NCBI RefSeq assembly: GCF_013004645.1 | Contig: NZ_JABEME010000001.1 | Span: 744,001 to 808,000 of the forward strand | DNA from: Stenotrophomonas africana | Lineage (GTDB): Bacteria > Pseudomonadota > Gammaproteobacteria > Xanthomonadales > Xanthomonadaceae | DNA: 64,000 nt | Direction of reading: 5' to 3' | Program-made: the position numbers and the translations under genes | The notes under the pieces: generated by a model | Seen by the model: only the letters and a program-made list of their open reading frames with translations | What the model was told of the DNA's origin: nothing | Databases searched by the model: none | Shown here: positions 56,495 through 64,000 of the stretch, piece by piece | How positions within the stretch are numbered: position 1 is the first letter of the stretch | Layout: each line of letters starts with the position of its first letter

Positions 56495-57253
56495 ATGCGC
56501 AGCGGCAACCCGGCTCTTTCCGAGTCGACCTTCCTCGACCTCGCCAGCGGCTCGGTGGTGACCAGCCCCGACCAGGCAATGACCCTCAACGGCACCGTCA
56601 ACAAGACCGGTTTCCTGCTGTTGTTGACCGTGCTGACGGCCGCGTTCGCCTGGAACCAGACCATCGACGACTACGGCCAGGTCATGGCCGGGGCCAAGCT
56701 GTATGCCATGGGCGGCGCCATCGGCGGCCTGGTGCTGGCGCTGATCACCGTCTTCAAGAAGGAATGGTCGCCGGTCACCGCGCCGATGTACGCGCTGGTG
56801 GAAGGCCTGTTCCTCGGCGCCATCTCGGCCGTGTTCAACGCCAAGTTCCCGGGCATCGTGTTCCAGGCCGTCCTGCTGACCTTCGGCACCCTGTTCGCGC
56901 TGTTGTTCGCGTACCGCAGTGGCCTGATCAAGGCCACCGAGAACTTCAAGCTGGGCGTGATCGCGGCCACCGGCGGCATCGCCCTGCTCTACCTGGCGTC
57001 GTTCGTGCTGGGCTTCTTCAACATCAACGTGCCGGTGATCCATGACTCCGGCTGGCTGGGCATCGCCTTCAGCCTGTTCGTGGTGGTCGTGGCCGCGCTG
57101 AATCTGGTGCTGGACTTCGACTTCATCGAGACCGGTGTCGCCCAGCGTGCACCGAAGTACATGGAGTGGTATGGCGCATTCGGCCTGATGGTGACCCTGG
57201 TCTGGCTGTACGTGGAGTTCCTGCGCCTGCTGTCAAAGATCCAGCAGCGCTGA
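56495..57253 (+). CDS. Bax inhibitor-1/YccA-type membrane protein
   Basis: A 252-aa inner membrane protein with about seven helices. The first begins near 37 (TGFLLLLTVLTAAFAW), and the family segment APMYALVEGLFLGAIS is near 98. In E. coli, YccA interacts with FtsH; other members conduct calcium. It is divergent from the tRNA-Pro cluster, and a strong terminator follows. Confidence 0.85.
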   Translation: MRSGNPALSESTFLDLASGSVVTSPDQAMTLNGTVNKTGFLLLLTVLTAAFAWNQTIDDYGQVMAGAKLYAMGGAIGGLVLALITVFKKEWSPVTAPMYALVEGLFLGAISAVFNAKFPGIVFQAVLLTFGTLFALLFAYRSGLIKATENFKLGVIAATGGIALLYLASFVLGFFNINVPVIHDSGWLGIAFSLFVVVVAALNLVLDFDFIETGVAQRAPKYMEWYGAFGLMVTLVWLYVEFLRLLSKIQQR

Positions 57254-57272
57254 GTCGCAACATGCCATAGAC

Positions 57273-57304
57273 GACAAAGGGCGCCTCACGTGGCGCCCTT
57301 TGTC
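57273..57304. terminator. Bidirectional terminator
   Basis: GACAAAGGGCGCC and GGCGCCCTTTGTC form a perfect 13-bp stem with a 6-base loop between two convergent genes. Confidence 0.85.
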
Positions 57305-57313
57305 GTTCCTCCC

Positions 57314-58063
57314 TCAGCGCGCCAGCAGCACCGGCAGCGACGAGGCGAGCAACGCGATGCCGGATGCGGTCAGCAGGCTCAGTACAACCTGCCGGAAGCG
57401 CGCCTCGCTGATACCGATATAGACCCGCGCGCCCAGCAGGGTCGGCACCAGCATGGCCGGTGCCACGATGGCGAAGTACGGCAACATCTGCCGACTCACC
57501 AGGCCGCTGCCGACATAGGTGGCCATGGTCACCGCCAGCATCGCCAGATTGAAGTTCTGGATGACCGCGCGCTGCTCGTCCTTGCCGAAGCCGCGCAGCG
57601 TGCTCCACAACGTCGGCACCGGCCCGGCGAAGCCACCGATGCCACTGAGCACGCCACCGGCCATACCGGCAATGGCGTCACCCACGCGCCCTCCGATGGT
57701 GATCGGCGGCAACGAGCGTGCCATCAGCATCACCGGGCACCACAGCGCCAGGAAGCCGCCCAGCAGCGCCTTGAACCAGTCCATGTCCAGCTGCGGCAAC
57801 ACCATCACGCCCAGCGGAATGCCGGCCAGCCCGCCCAGCACGAACGGCAGCAGCAGGCGCAGGTTGAATCCGCGGCGCACGGTGACCACCGCGACCAGCT
57901 GCCCGACCAGCGCACCAAACACTGACAACGTCGCCGCCAACCGTGGCTCCAGTCCCCACGCCCAGAACGACATCGCCACCATGCCAAAGGCGAAGCCGGA
58001 CAGGCCCTGCACGAATCCGGCGACGATCGCGCCCAGCGCGACCAGCAGATACACCGACTCCAT
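57314..58063 (-). CDS. TSUP (TauE/SafE) family transporter
   Basis: A 249-aa protein with about eight hydrophobic helices and the TSUP glycine-rich motifs GFVQGLSGFAFGMVAM near 17 and GVLSGIGGFAGPVPTLW near 138. TSUP proteins move sulfonates, sulfite or other small anions; the substrate here is unknown. It begins 25 bp after the LysR gene on the same strand. Confidence 0.85.
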   Translation of the reverse strand: MESVYLLVALGAIVAGFVQGLSGFAFGMVAMSFWAWGLEPRLAATLSVFGALVGQLVAVVTVRRGFNLRLLLPFVLGGLAGIPLGVMVLPQLDMDWFKALLGGFLALWCPVMLMARSLPPITIGGRVGDAIAGMAGGVLSGIGGFAGPVPTLWSTLRGFGKDEQRAVIQNFNLAMLAVTMATYVGSGLVSRQMLPYFAIVAPAMLVPTLLGARVYIGISEARFRQVVLSLLTASGIALLASSLPVLLAR

Positions 58064-58088
58064 CACCACCTCGGTTGCTGTCGCGCGA

Positions 58089-58997
58089 CTACCCTGCCGC
58101 GCCCACCTGCGCAGCGTAGTGCGCCGCGAGGTGCTCGACCAGCGCACGCACCTTCGGTGCCAGCGCCCGCGCATGCGGATACAGCGCGAAGTAACGCCGC
58201 TGTCCTGCGTGCCAGGCGGGCAGCACACGGATCAGGCGGCCGGCGCGCAGGTCCTCCTGCACGGTCAGCGCAGTGAACAGGCTGATGCCCATCCCGGCCA
58301 GCGCGGCGGCGTACAGCGCCGGCGTGGCGCCCACGCGCAGGCGCTGCCCCGCTTCGATGCTCGCGGTGGCACCGCGCGGCCCTTGCAGCTGCCAGGGTGA
58401 CATCGCCGCTGTAGGACTGAACCCCAGCAGCGTGTGCTGCGCGAGGTCCGACGCCTGCCGGGGCAGACCGTGCTGTGCCAGATACGCCGGTGCAGCGACC
58501 AGGATGCGCGGGCAGCTGGCCAGCTCGCGTGCGACCAGCTGGCTGTCCGGCAAGGAAGGCGCGATGCGCAGGGCCAGGTCGAAGCCACCACCGACGACAT
58601 CGACCAGTTGATCATCGGCCGACAGGTCAAGCGCGACCTGCGGGTAGCGCTGCAGGAACGACGGCAGCCAATGCGACAACTCCTGGCTGGCCACGACCTG
58701 CGGCACGCTGATGCGTACGATGCCACTGGGCTGCGCCTGCCCGGCACGCACGCGATCATCTGCTTCCTGCAGGCGATCCAGCAGCGCTGCCGCCTCGCGG
58801 TAGTAATCGCGACCGGCTTCGGTCAGTGACAGCCGGCGGCTGTTGCGATCGAGCAACCGCACCTGCAGATGCTCTTCCAGCTGCCGCAGCTGCCGTGACA
58901 TCGCCGAGTGGGTGGTACCCAGGCGCTCGGCAGCCGCAGTGAAGCTGCCTGCGTCGACGATGGCGCGCAGCGCACGCAGGGCGGCGAAGTGATCCAT
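58089..58997 (-). CDS. LysR-family transcriptional regulator
   Basis: A 302-aa protein. The winged helix-turn-helix is within residues 1-60 (GSFTAAAERLGTTHSAMSRQ, then LEEHLQVRLLDRNSRRLSLT), followed by a two-lobed LysR effector domain (PSGIVRISVPQVVAS). It lies between the isochorismatase-fold gene and the TSUP gene, all on one strand, so it may regulate either. The start at 58997 fits the HTH. Confidence 0.92.
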   Translation of the reverse strand: MDHFAALRALRAIVDAGSFTAAAERLGTTHSAMSRQLRQLEEHLQVRLLDRNSRRLSLTEAGRDYYREAAALLDRLQEADDRVRAGQAQPSGIVRISVPQVVASQELSHWLPSFLQRYPQVALDLSADDQLVDVVGGGFDLALRIAPSLPDSQLVARELASCPRILVAAPAYLAQHGLPRQASDLAQHTLLGFSPTAAMSPWQLQGPRGATASIEAGQRLRVGATPALYAAALAGMGISLFTALTVQEDLRAGRLIRVLPAWHAGQRRYFALYPHARALAPKVRALVEHLAAHYAAQVGAAG

Positions 58998-59050
58998 CGG
59001 CAAGTGGCTCCACGTGGCGGGGCCCACGGCATGCGGGCCCCACCAGCTTA

Positions 59051-59794
59051 TCAAGCGCCGTCGCTGGCCTTGCGCACCGGCAGCGCCAGGATCGCGTCGG
59101 TGCTCATGACATCACCGAAGGCGTCTTCGATCTGCGCCAGCGAGGCGTCATGCAGCGCGCGATGAGCGATGCGCTGGCCACCGGCCAGGTCCAGGTCGCG
59201 GCTGGCGCTGGCATCGGACGATACGATCACCCGGTAGCCGCGCGGAGCCGCCGCCGCGTCGCGCGCAGCACCGACCACACAGGCATGGGACTGCAGGCCG
59301 GTGACGATCAGCGTGTCGATACCGGCATCCTTCAGCACCGTGTCGAGCACCGCGGCCGAGTTCCCAGCGAACACGCTGACGTTGTCCTTCTGCACCACGG
59401 TCTCACCCTTGCGCGGCTGCAGATCGCGATGGAAAGCGGCATTGACGCTGCCCTGCGCGAACAGCGGTGCGCCGGCCGGCAACACGTGCTGCACATGGAT
59501 CACGCGGATGCCGTGGGCATCGGCGAACTCGACCACCCGCTTGGCCTGGCGCAGTGCGGCCACGCCATCGGGAATGACCATGCGGCCACCGGCATAGCCC
59601 TGTGCGGCCTTGGCATCGAAGTACTCGTTCTGGAAGTCGATCACCAGCACAGCGGTCTTCGCCGCATCCAGCGAGGCCGCGACCGGCGCGCCCGCCATAT
59701 GGCGGATGGTGGGATGGGCCGGCTCGGCAGCAGTGACCGGCACGGTGGTGGCCATGCCGATCAAGCCGGCCAGGCCGAAGGTGGTGAGATTCAT
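59051..59794 (-). CDS. Exported isochorismatase-fold cysteine hydrolase
   Basis: A 247-aa protein. A Sec signal peptide (MNLTTFGLAGLIGMATTVPV, then TAAEP) is unusual for this mostly cytoplasmic family. The Asp-Lys-Cys triad is visible in LVIDFQNEYFD, TVVQKDNVSVF and GLQSHACVVGA. Related enzymes hydrolyse amides or isochorismate; the substrate is not predictable. The LysR gene starts 53 bp downstream. Confidence 0.85.
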   Translation of the reverse strand: MNLTTFGLAGLIGMATTVPVTAAEPAHPTIRHMAGAPVAASLDAAKTAVLVIDFQNEYFDAKAAQGYAGGRMVIPDGVAALRQAKRVVEFADAHGIRVIHVQHVLPAGAPLFAQGSVNAAFHRDLQPRKGETVVQKDNVSVFAGNSAAVLDTVLKDAGIDTLIVTGLQSHACVVGAARDAAAAPRGYRVIVSSDASASRDLDLAGGQRIAHRALHDASLAQIEDAFGDVMSTDAILALPVRKASDGA

Positions 59795-59903
59795 GGAGCG
59801 ACGCCTGTGCAGTGGAAAGTGGGCACAGGATGAGGAGCGGCAAGCGCACGAACCAGCCGTTCAGTAGCACATGATCTGTGCGATTTCTGCACAGACCGCT
59901 CCT

Positions 59904-59982
59904 GTAGAGTCGAGCCATGCTCGACTGCTTTTGCTTTTCGTCCGGGGCCGTGAAAGCGCAGTCGAGCATGGCTCGACGCTAC
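59904..59982. repeat. SMAG-like REP element (inverted dimer)
   Basis: It opens GTAGAGTCGAGCCATGCTCG and closes with GTCGAGCATGGCTCGACGCT plus AC. The right end overlaps the stop codon (TAG) of the next minus-strand gene. Confidence 0.8.
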
Positions 59983-60389
59983 TGGGTCAGCTTTGCCCCA
60001 TTGAGCCGTACGATCATCGCGTACTCGCGCCCGAGCACGACTTCGGCGGTATTGCTACCGGCGCGCACGGCATGCTGCAGGCCGGCCGGATACTTCACCG
60101 GAACGCCAGCCAAGGTCTGGACATGGCGGGCAGGCGCATTGACGCTCCTGATAACGAATTCCGCGCAGGCCCCTTCCAGCAGGAGAACCGGCGCCCCTGC
60201 CGGAAACTCGATCAACTGCAGTACGCGCTCCTCGGACCGCCGCATGCTGCGAACGGGTACCCCCTCCCTGCGCAGGCGGCGCAGCGCGCGCTGCGAACGG
60301 GACCATGGCCAGTAGAAGACGAAGTAGATGGCTACGCCCAGAACGTAAACGGCAGCAGCCACCAGGATCCACACCGCCGTCTCAGGCAT
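59979..60389 (-). CDS. Hypothetical single-pass membrane protein
   Basis: 136 aa, unrecognised. An N-terminal helix (AVWILVAAAVYVLGVAIYFV, residues 5-24) precedes an Arg-rich stretch and a soluble beta domain (VLQLIEFPAGAPVLLLEG and VVLGREYAMIVRLNGAKL). The stop codon TAG comes from the end of the SMAG repeat. ATG 60389 (MPETAVW) puts the helix at the N-terminus. It lies downstream of icd on the same strand but behind a terminator. Confidence 0.6.
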   Translation of the reverse strand: MPETAVWILVAAAVYVLGVAIYFVFYWPWSRSQRALRRLRREGVPVRSMRRSEERVLQLIEFPAGAPVLLLEGACAEFVIRSVNAPARHVQTLAGVPVKYPAGLQHAVRAGSNTAEVVLGREYAMIVRLNGAKLTQ

Positions 60390-60430
60390 CCATAAAACTC
60401 TCTCGGTGAAAAACGCGCAGCTCAAAACGC

Positions 60431-60458
60431 AGACGGGCCGTACAAGGACGGCCCGTCT
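60431..60458 (-). terminator. Terminator of the isocitrate dehydrogenase gene
   Basis: AGACGGGCCGT and ACGGCCCGTCT form a perfect 11-bp stem with a 6-base loop. On the minus strand it is followed by GCGTTTTGAG. Confidence 0.75.
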
Positions 60459-60520
60459 TCAACGCTTGCAGGCCCGGACGGACATCGCCTGAGACGATCT
60501 CCAGCCGGAACGCCGGCCGC

Positions 60521-61525
60521 TTACAGGCGGCTGGCGATGGCCTGGGCAAAGCTCATGGTGGTGCCGGTACCGCCCAGGTCGCCGGTCAGCGAATCCTTGG
60601 CTTCCATGGTCGCCACGATGGCCTTGCGCAGGCGCTCGGCGTTTTCCGGCTGGCCGACATGGTCCAGCATCTGCGCGGCGGCCAGCAGCAGCGCGCACGG
60701 ATTGGCCTTGCCCTGGCCGGCGATGTCCGGCGCGGTGCCGTGCACGGCTTCGAAGATCGCCGCGTCCTTGCCGATGTTGGCACCCGGGGCCAGGCCCAGG
60801 CCGCCGACGAGGCCGGCGCACAGGTCGGAGATGATGTCGCCGAAGAGGTTGGTGGTGACGATCACGTCGAACTGTTCCGGACGCATCACCAGCTGCATGC
60901 AGCAGTTGTCGACGATCATTTCCTGGAATTCGATGTCCGGGTACTGCGCGGCCACTTCACGGGCGACGTTCAGGAACAGGCCCGAGGTCGACTTGATGAT
61001 GTTGGCCTTGTGCACGGCAGTGACCTTCTTGCGGCCGGTGCTCTTGGCCAGCTCGAAGGCGTAGCGCACGATGCGCTCGGAGCCCTTGCGGGTGATGCGG
61101 GTGCCGGAGAAGGCGGTCTCGCCGTCGGCCGACACTTCCTGGCCCTCGGCCAGGTACGCACCTTCGGTGTTCTCACGAACGGTGATCAGGTCGACGTTGT
61201 CGAAACGCGACTTGGTGTTCGGGAAGGTGTGGGCCGGACGCACGTTGGCGTACAGGTCGAAGTGGCGGCGCAGGCTGACGTTGATCGAGGTGAAGCCACC
61301 ACCGACCGGCGTGGTCAGCGGGCTCTTCAGCGCAACCTTGTTGCGCGCGATCGATTCCAGGGTCACCGCCGGCATCAGGTCGCCGTGCTTTTCCAGGGCC
61401 ACCAGGCCGGCGTCGGCGTCTTCGTACTCCAGGCCAGTCTTGAGCTGGTCGAGCACGAACAGGGTGGCGTCCATGATTTCCGGGCCAATGCCGTCGCCGC
61501 GGATGACCGTAATTTTCTGCGTCAT
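60521..61525 (-). CDS. icd: NAD-dependent isocitrate dehydrogenase-type enzyme
   Basis: A 334-aa decarboxylating dehydrogenase of the IDH/IPMDH superfamily, short like NAD-dependent IDH rather than the 416-aa E. coli NADP form. It begins ITVIRGDGIGPEIMDATL; the substrate segment is FTSINVSLRRHFDLYANVRP, with metal ligands in TTNLFGDIISDLCAG and the cofactor loop in HGTAPDIAGQGKANP. It converts isocitrate to 2-oxoglutarate; homoisocitrate or tartrate dehydrogenase activity cannot be excluded from sequence alone. Confidence 0.85.
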   Translation of the reverse strand: MTQKITVIRGDGIGPEIMDATLFVLDQLKTGLEYEDADAGLVALEKHGDLMPAVTLESIARNKVALKSPLTTPVGGGFTSINVSLRRHFDLYANVRPAHTFPNTKSRFDNVDLITVRENTEGAYLAEGQEVSADGETAFSGTRITRKGSERIVRYAFELAKSTGRKKVTAVHKANIIKSTSGLFLNVAREVAAQYPDIEFQEMIVDNCCMQLVMRPEQFDVIVTTNLFGDIISDLCAGLVGGLGLAPGANIGKDAAIFEAVHGTAPDIAGQGKANPCALLLAAAQMLDHVGQPENAERLRKAIVATMEAKDSLTGDLGGTGTTMSFAQAIASRL

Positions 61526-61666
61526 TGATCGATGTTCCGAACAGGGGGAAAAACGCCGTCCGGACGTGCCCGGAAACGCCGGCGCAAAGGAAGTTTCACC
61601 GGCAATTATGCCTTAGCCGGGGGCGGCTGCCCAAGTAGACGATGGTCCCGGCCCCGGCCAAGACAT

Positions 61667-61759
61667 AATTGCCCGCGCATTTCTCCTCTACCCCCGCCTG
61701 TCGGCGCGCCCCTTCAACAAGAAGGGGCTCCTGGGCTGTTGGATCACGGGGAAGGCCCC
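61667..61759 (-). repeat. Dispersed hairpin repeat, copy A
   Basis: It shares AATTGCCCGCGCAT, CCTGTCGGCGCGCCCC, a CCCCTT...AAGGGG hairpin and CTCCTGGGCTGTTGGATC with copy B. In reverse orientation the central part resembles the 138-bp repeats at 30951 and 31129. Confidence 0.8.
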
Positions 61760-61815
61760 CGCAGGTCGGGTAATGCCAGGAAGGCAAGCAAGGGCCCGCT
61801 TCCCGGCTCAGGCAG

Positions 61816-61910
61816 AATTGCCCGCGCATCCCACCTTATCCCCGCGCCTGTCGGCGCGCCCCCTTGAACAACAAGGGGGCTCCTGGGCTGTTGGATCGTG
61901 GGGAGGCCCC
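61816..61910 (-). repeat. Dispersed hairpin repeat, copy B
   Basis: Second copy, 149 bp from the first, with a compensated hairpin (CCCCCTTGAACAACAAGGGG). Region 61526-61994 otherwise holds no gene. Confidence 0.8.
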
Positions 61911-61921
61911 TCGTGGGTGCG

Positions 61922-61994
61922 GTAGTGTCGGCCGCTGGCCGGCAACCTCGGCCGTGTCAGGTTCAGGGGATGCCGGCCAGCGGCCGGCGCCACC
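61922..61994. repeat. SMAG-like REP element (inverted dimer)
   Basis: GTAGTGTCGGCCGCTGGCCG on the left and GCCGGCCAGCGGCCGGCGCC plus ACCTC on the right can pair. It abuts the stop of the AhpD-like gene. Confidence 0.75.
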
Positions 61995-62387
61995 TCAGTG
62001 CTCGTGCGCTGCCGGGGCGGCGGCGCCGCCCTCGAGCTGGTCGAGGAAGTCGACCGCGCGGCGCAGGTGCGGGATCACAATCGAGCCACCGACCACCAGG
62101 CCGACCGAGAAGGTCTCGAAGAACTCCTCGCGGGTCACGCCGGCGTCCTTGCACTGGGCCACGTGGTAGCTGATGCAGTCGTCGCAGCGCAGCACCATCG
62201 AGGCCACCAGCCCCAGCAGTTCCTTGGTCTTCACGTCCAGCGCGCCGGCCTGGTAGGTCTGCGTATCCAGCGCGAAGAAGCGGCGCACCACCTGGTTCGG
62301 CTCGCCCAGGATGCGCTCGTTCATGCGCTTGCGGAAATCGGTGAACTCGGCAATGCGATCCTTGCTGCCGTCGTCGGCCGCGCTCAT
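61995..62387 (-). CDS. Carboxymuconolactone decarboxylase-like (AhpD-type) protein
   Basis: A 130-aa AhpD-fold protein. The redox motif CxxCxxxH is LRCDDCISYHVAQC near 67-80. Such proteins are often small peroxidase/disulfide reductases rather than decarboxylases. Its ATG overlaps the glutaredoxin stop (ATGA), which points to a shared thiol-redox task, probably glutaredoxin reducing the CxxC pair (inference). Confidence 0.85.
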   Translation of the reverse strand: MSAADDGSKDRIAEFTDFRKRMNERILGEPNQVVRRFFALDTQTYQAGALDVKTKELLGLVASMVLRCDDCISYHVAQCKDAGVTREEFFETFSVGLVVGGSIVIPHLRRAVDFLDQLEGGAAAPAAHEH

Positions 62388-62674
62388 GCCTGGCCCTGCC
62401 CGGCCAGCAGCGGCTCGAGCTTGCCTTCACGGTGCAGGGCCATCATGTCGTCGTAGCCGCCCACATGGACGTCGCCGACGAAGATCTGCGGCACGCTGGT
62501 GCGGCGGGTCAGCGCGATCATCTTCTCGCGCTCGGCCGGGTCCAGGTCGATGCGGACCTCGGTCCACTGCTGGCCCTTGCTCTTCAGGAAGTTCTTGGCG
62601 GCCACGCAGTACGGGCAGACGGCGGTGGAATAGAGGGTGATGGCGGGGGCACCGCCGGCGGTCTGGGCTGTCAC
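62384..62674 (-). CDS. grxC: Glutaredoxin 3
   Basis: A 96-aa dithiol glutaredoxin with active site TAVCPYCVAAKNFL near residue 19, cis-Pro in TSVPQIFVGD and the glutathione-binding VGGYDDMMAL. I chose the GTG at 62674 because GGAG lies six bases upstream and it gives the family length; the open frame extends further. It is coupled to the AhpD-like gene. Confidence 0.93.
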   Translation of the reverse strand: MTAQTAGGAPAITLYSTAVCPYCVAAKNFLKSKGQQWTEVRIDLDPAEREKMIALTRRTSVPQIFVGDVHVGGYDDMMALHREGKLEPLLAGQGQA

Positions 62675-62816
62675 GGGAAACTCCACGATGGATCGACGGT
62701 CTACATATGGTACCGGTGCGCTGGAAATTCCACGCCACGGCCGCAACACTGTGGATTAACGAATGGTTGCCCCCTGCCCTGCCACGCTTGGCGCGCCCCG
62801 CCCGAGGACCTCCTGC

Positions 62817-64000
62817 TTGCGAGCCCTGCTGCTGACTACCGCCGTCACCCTGGCCATGGCCATGCCGCTGGCCCAGGCCCAGGAGAAGCTGCCCGACATC
62901 GGCTCGTCGGCCGGCGAGCTGCTGACTCCGGCCCGGCAGGCCGAATACGGCGCGATGATGCTGCGCGAGCTGCGCAACTATGGCTACCTGCTGGACGATC
63001 CGCTGGTCAACGACTGGCTGCAGACCATGGGCACCCGCCTCGGCTCCAACAGCGACCAGCCGCGCCAGCCCTACACCTTCTTCGTGATGAAGGACCGCCA
63101 GATCAACGCCTTCGCCACGCTGGGCGGCTACATCGGGGTCAATGCCGGCCTGGTGCTGACCGCCGAGCGCGAGGACGAGGTGGCTGCGGTGCTGTCCCAC
63201 GAAATCGCCCACGTCACCCAGCAGCACGTGCTGCGCGGGGTCGAGCGTGCCCAACGCGACCAGATCCCGATCCTGCTCGGCATGCTGGCGGCGGTGGTGG
63301 CCGCGCAGGCCAGCAACAGCACCTCCTCCGGCAACGCGACGATGGCCGCGATCAGCTCCGGCATGGGTCTGATGCAGCAGCGGCAGATCAACTACACCCG
63401 CTCCAACGAGTCCGAGGCCGACCGCCTCGGCATCCGCACCCTCTCGCGCAGCGGCTACGACGTGGATGCCATGGCCGGCTTCTTCGAGCGGATGGCCTCG
63501 GCAATGCGCGGCAACGAGGGCGGCTACAGCGTGCCCGAGTTCCTGCGCACCCATCCGGTCAACATCACCCGCATCAGCGAGGCCAAGGCCCGCGCCGAGC
63601 AGATGAAGAAGGACACGGTGCTGCTGACCACCAGCACCCCCAGTGGCGAGCGCAGGGAGCGGGTCGATCCGGCCGACCCGAGCCTGGCCGAGCCGATGCT
63701 GCGCGGAAACAACCCGCTGCTGCCCAGCAGCGTGCTGCGCATTCCGATGGGCCAGCTCGCCCGCGGCGCCAGCGGTGACTTCGACTGGGCGCGCGAGCGC
63801 CTGCGTGTGCTCAGCGCTGATTCCACCCCTGAACTGGAACGCGAGTATGCCGATCTGGCCAAGCGGCAGAAGGATGGCCTGAACGACGCCCAGCGCTACG
63901 GCCAGGCCCTGGCGATCATGCGCGGCGGCCGCAGCGGTGCCACGCAGGCCCGGCAGACCCTGGCCAGCCTGCTGCAGACCCGACCGGACAACCTGTGGCT
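62817..64000 (+). CDS. Periplasmic M48 metalloprotease (BepA-like), cut by window edge
   Basis: At least 394 codons; it continues past the right edge. A signal peptide (LRALLLTTAVTLAMAMPLAQ) is followed by an M48 domain with zinc motif HEIAHVTQQH near 125 and the third ligand in ESEADRLG; a TPR-like region begins near the end of the visible part. BepA helps outer-membrane protein assembly and degrades misassembled LptD. The start may be TTG at 62817 (GAGGA upstream) or ATG at 62763, which adds 18 residues before the signal peptide. It is divergent from grxC. Confidence 0.88.
   Translation, partial: MRALLLTTAVTLAMAMPLAQAQEKLPDIGSSAGELLTPARQAEYGAMMLRELRNYGYLLDDPLVNDWLQTMGTRLGSNSDQPRQPYTFFVMKDRQINAFATLGGYIGVNAGLVLTAEREDEVAAVLSHEIAHVTQQHVLRGVERAQRDQIPILLGMLAAVVAAQASNSTSSGNATMAAISSGMGLMQQRQINYTRSNESEADRLGIRTLSRSGYDVDAMAGFFERMASAMRGNEGGYSVPEFLRTHPVNITRISEAKARAEQMKKDTVLLTTSTPSGERRERVDPADPSLAEPMLRGNNPLLPSSVLRIPMGQLARGASGDFDWARERLRVLSADSTPELEREYADLAKRQKDGLNDAQRYGQALAIMRGGRSGATQARQTLASLLQTRPDNLW

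Overview
The window is high-GC gammaproteobacterial chromosome that reads like Stenotrophomonas (Xanthomonadaceae). The gene content matches, and the intergenic gaps carry many short GTAG-initiated palindromes like the SMAG repeats described from S. maltophilia. The genus call is inference from repeats, codon use and gene order, not from a database search.

Layout. 1-3820: end of a fatty-acid and ribosome block (yceF, yceD, rpmF, fabH, a kinase-like gene, fabD). 3927-10171: a GT39-type glycosyltransferase divergent from a MoxR/DUF58/transglutaminase/Slp-lipoprotein operon. 10252-13752: dnaX-ybaB-recR-hinT. 13915-15328: tRNA-Ser(GGA), a DUF3592 protein and a GNAT. 15383-26272: one giant autotransporter gene of about 3,629 codons, with about 32 passenger repeats. 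26632-30848: the guanidinium exporter gdx behind a guanidine-II type riboswitch, the SRP RNA gene, an MBL-fold hydrolase, and lipopolysaccharide-core genes (kdkA and a GT9 heptosyltransferase).

31331-40104 is an integrated mobilizable element. It lies between perfect 20-bp direct repeats, the right one being the 3' end of tRNA-Ser(CGA). It has a tyrosine integrase beside that tRNA, a MobA/MobL relaxase, a TraD-like accessory gene and no type IV secretion genes. Its cargo includes an AT-richer two-gene unit: a small membrane-anchored protein followed by a caspase-fold protease, the best candidate here for an undescribed (possibly defence) system. It also carries an XRE regulator that shares an 18-bp upstream motif with a two-gene envelope module, and a gene-free segment dense in nested inverted repeats.

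40343-64000 returns to core genome: a PP2C phosphatase; mltD-gloB-yafS-rnhA-dnaQ in the same neighbourhood as in E. coli; the tig-clpP-clpX-lon-hupB-ppiD protein-quality block, interrupted by tRNA-Val and four tRNA-Asp copies; a tRNA Pro-Arg-His-Lys-Lys cluster; a BI-1/YccA membrane protein; an exported isochorismatase-fold hydrolase with LysR and TSUP genes; NAD-type isocitrate dehydrogenase; an AhpD-like protein with glutaredoxin; and the start of an M48 metalloprotease that runs off the window.
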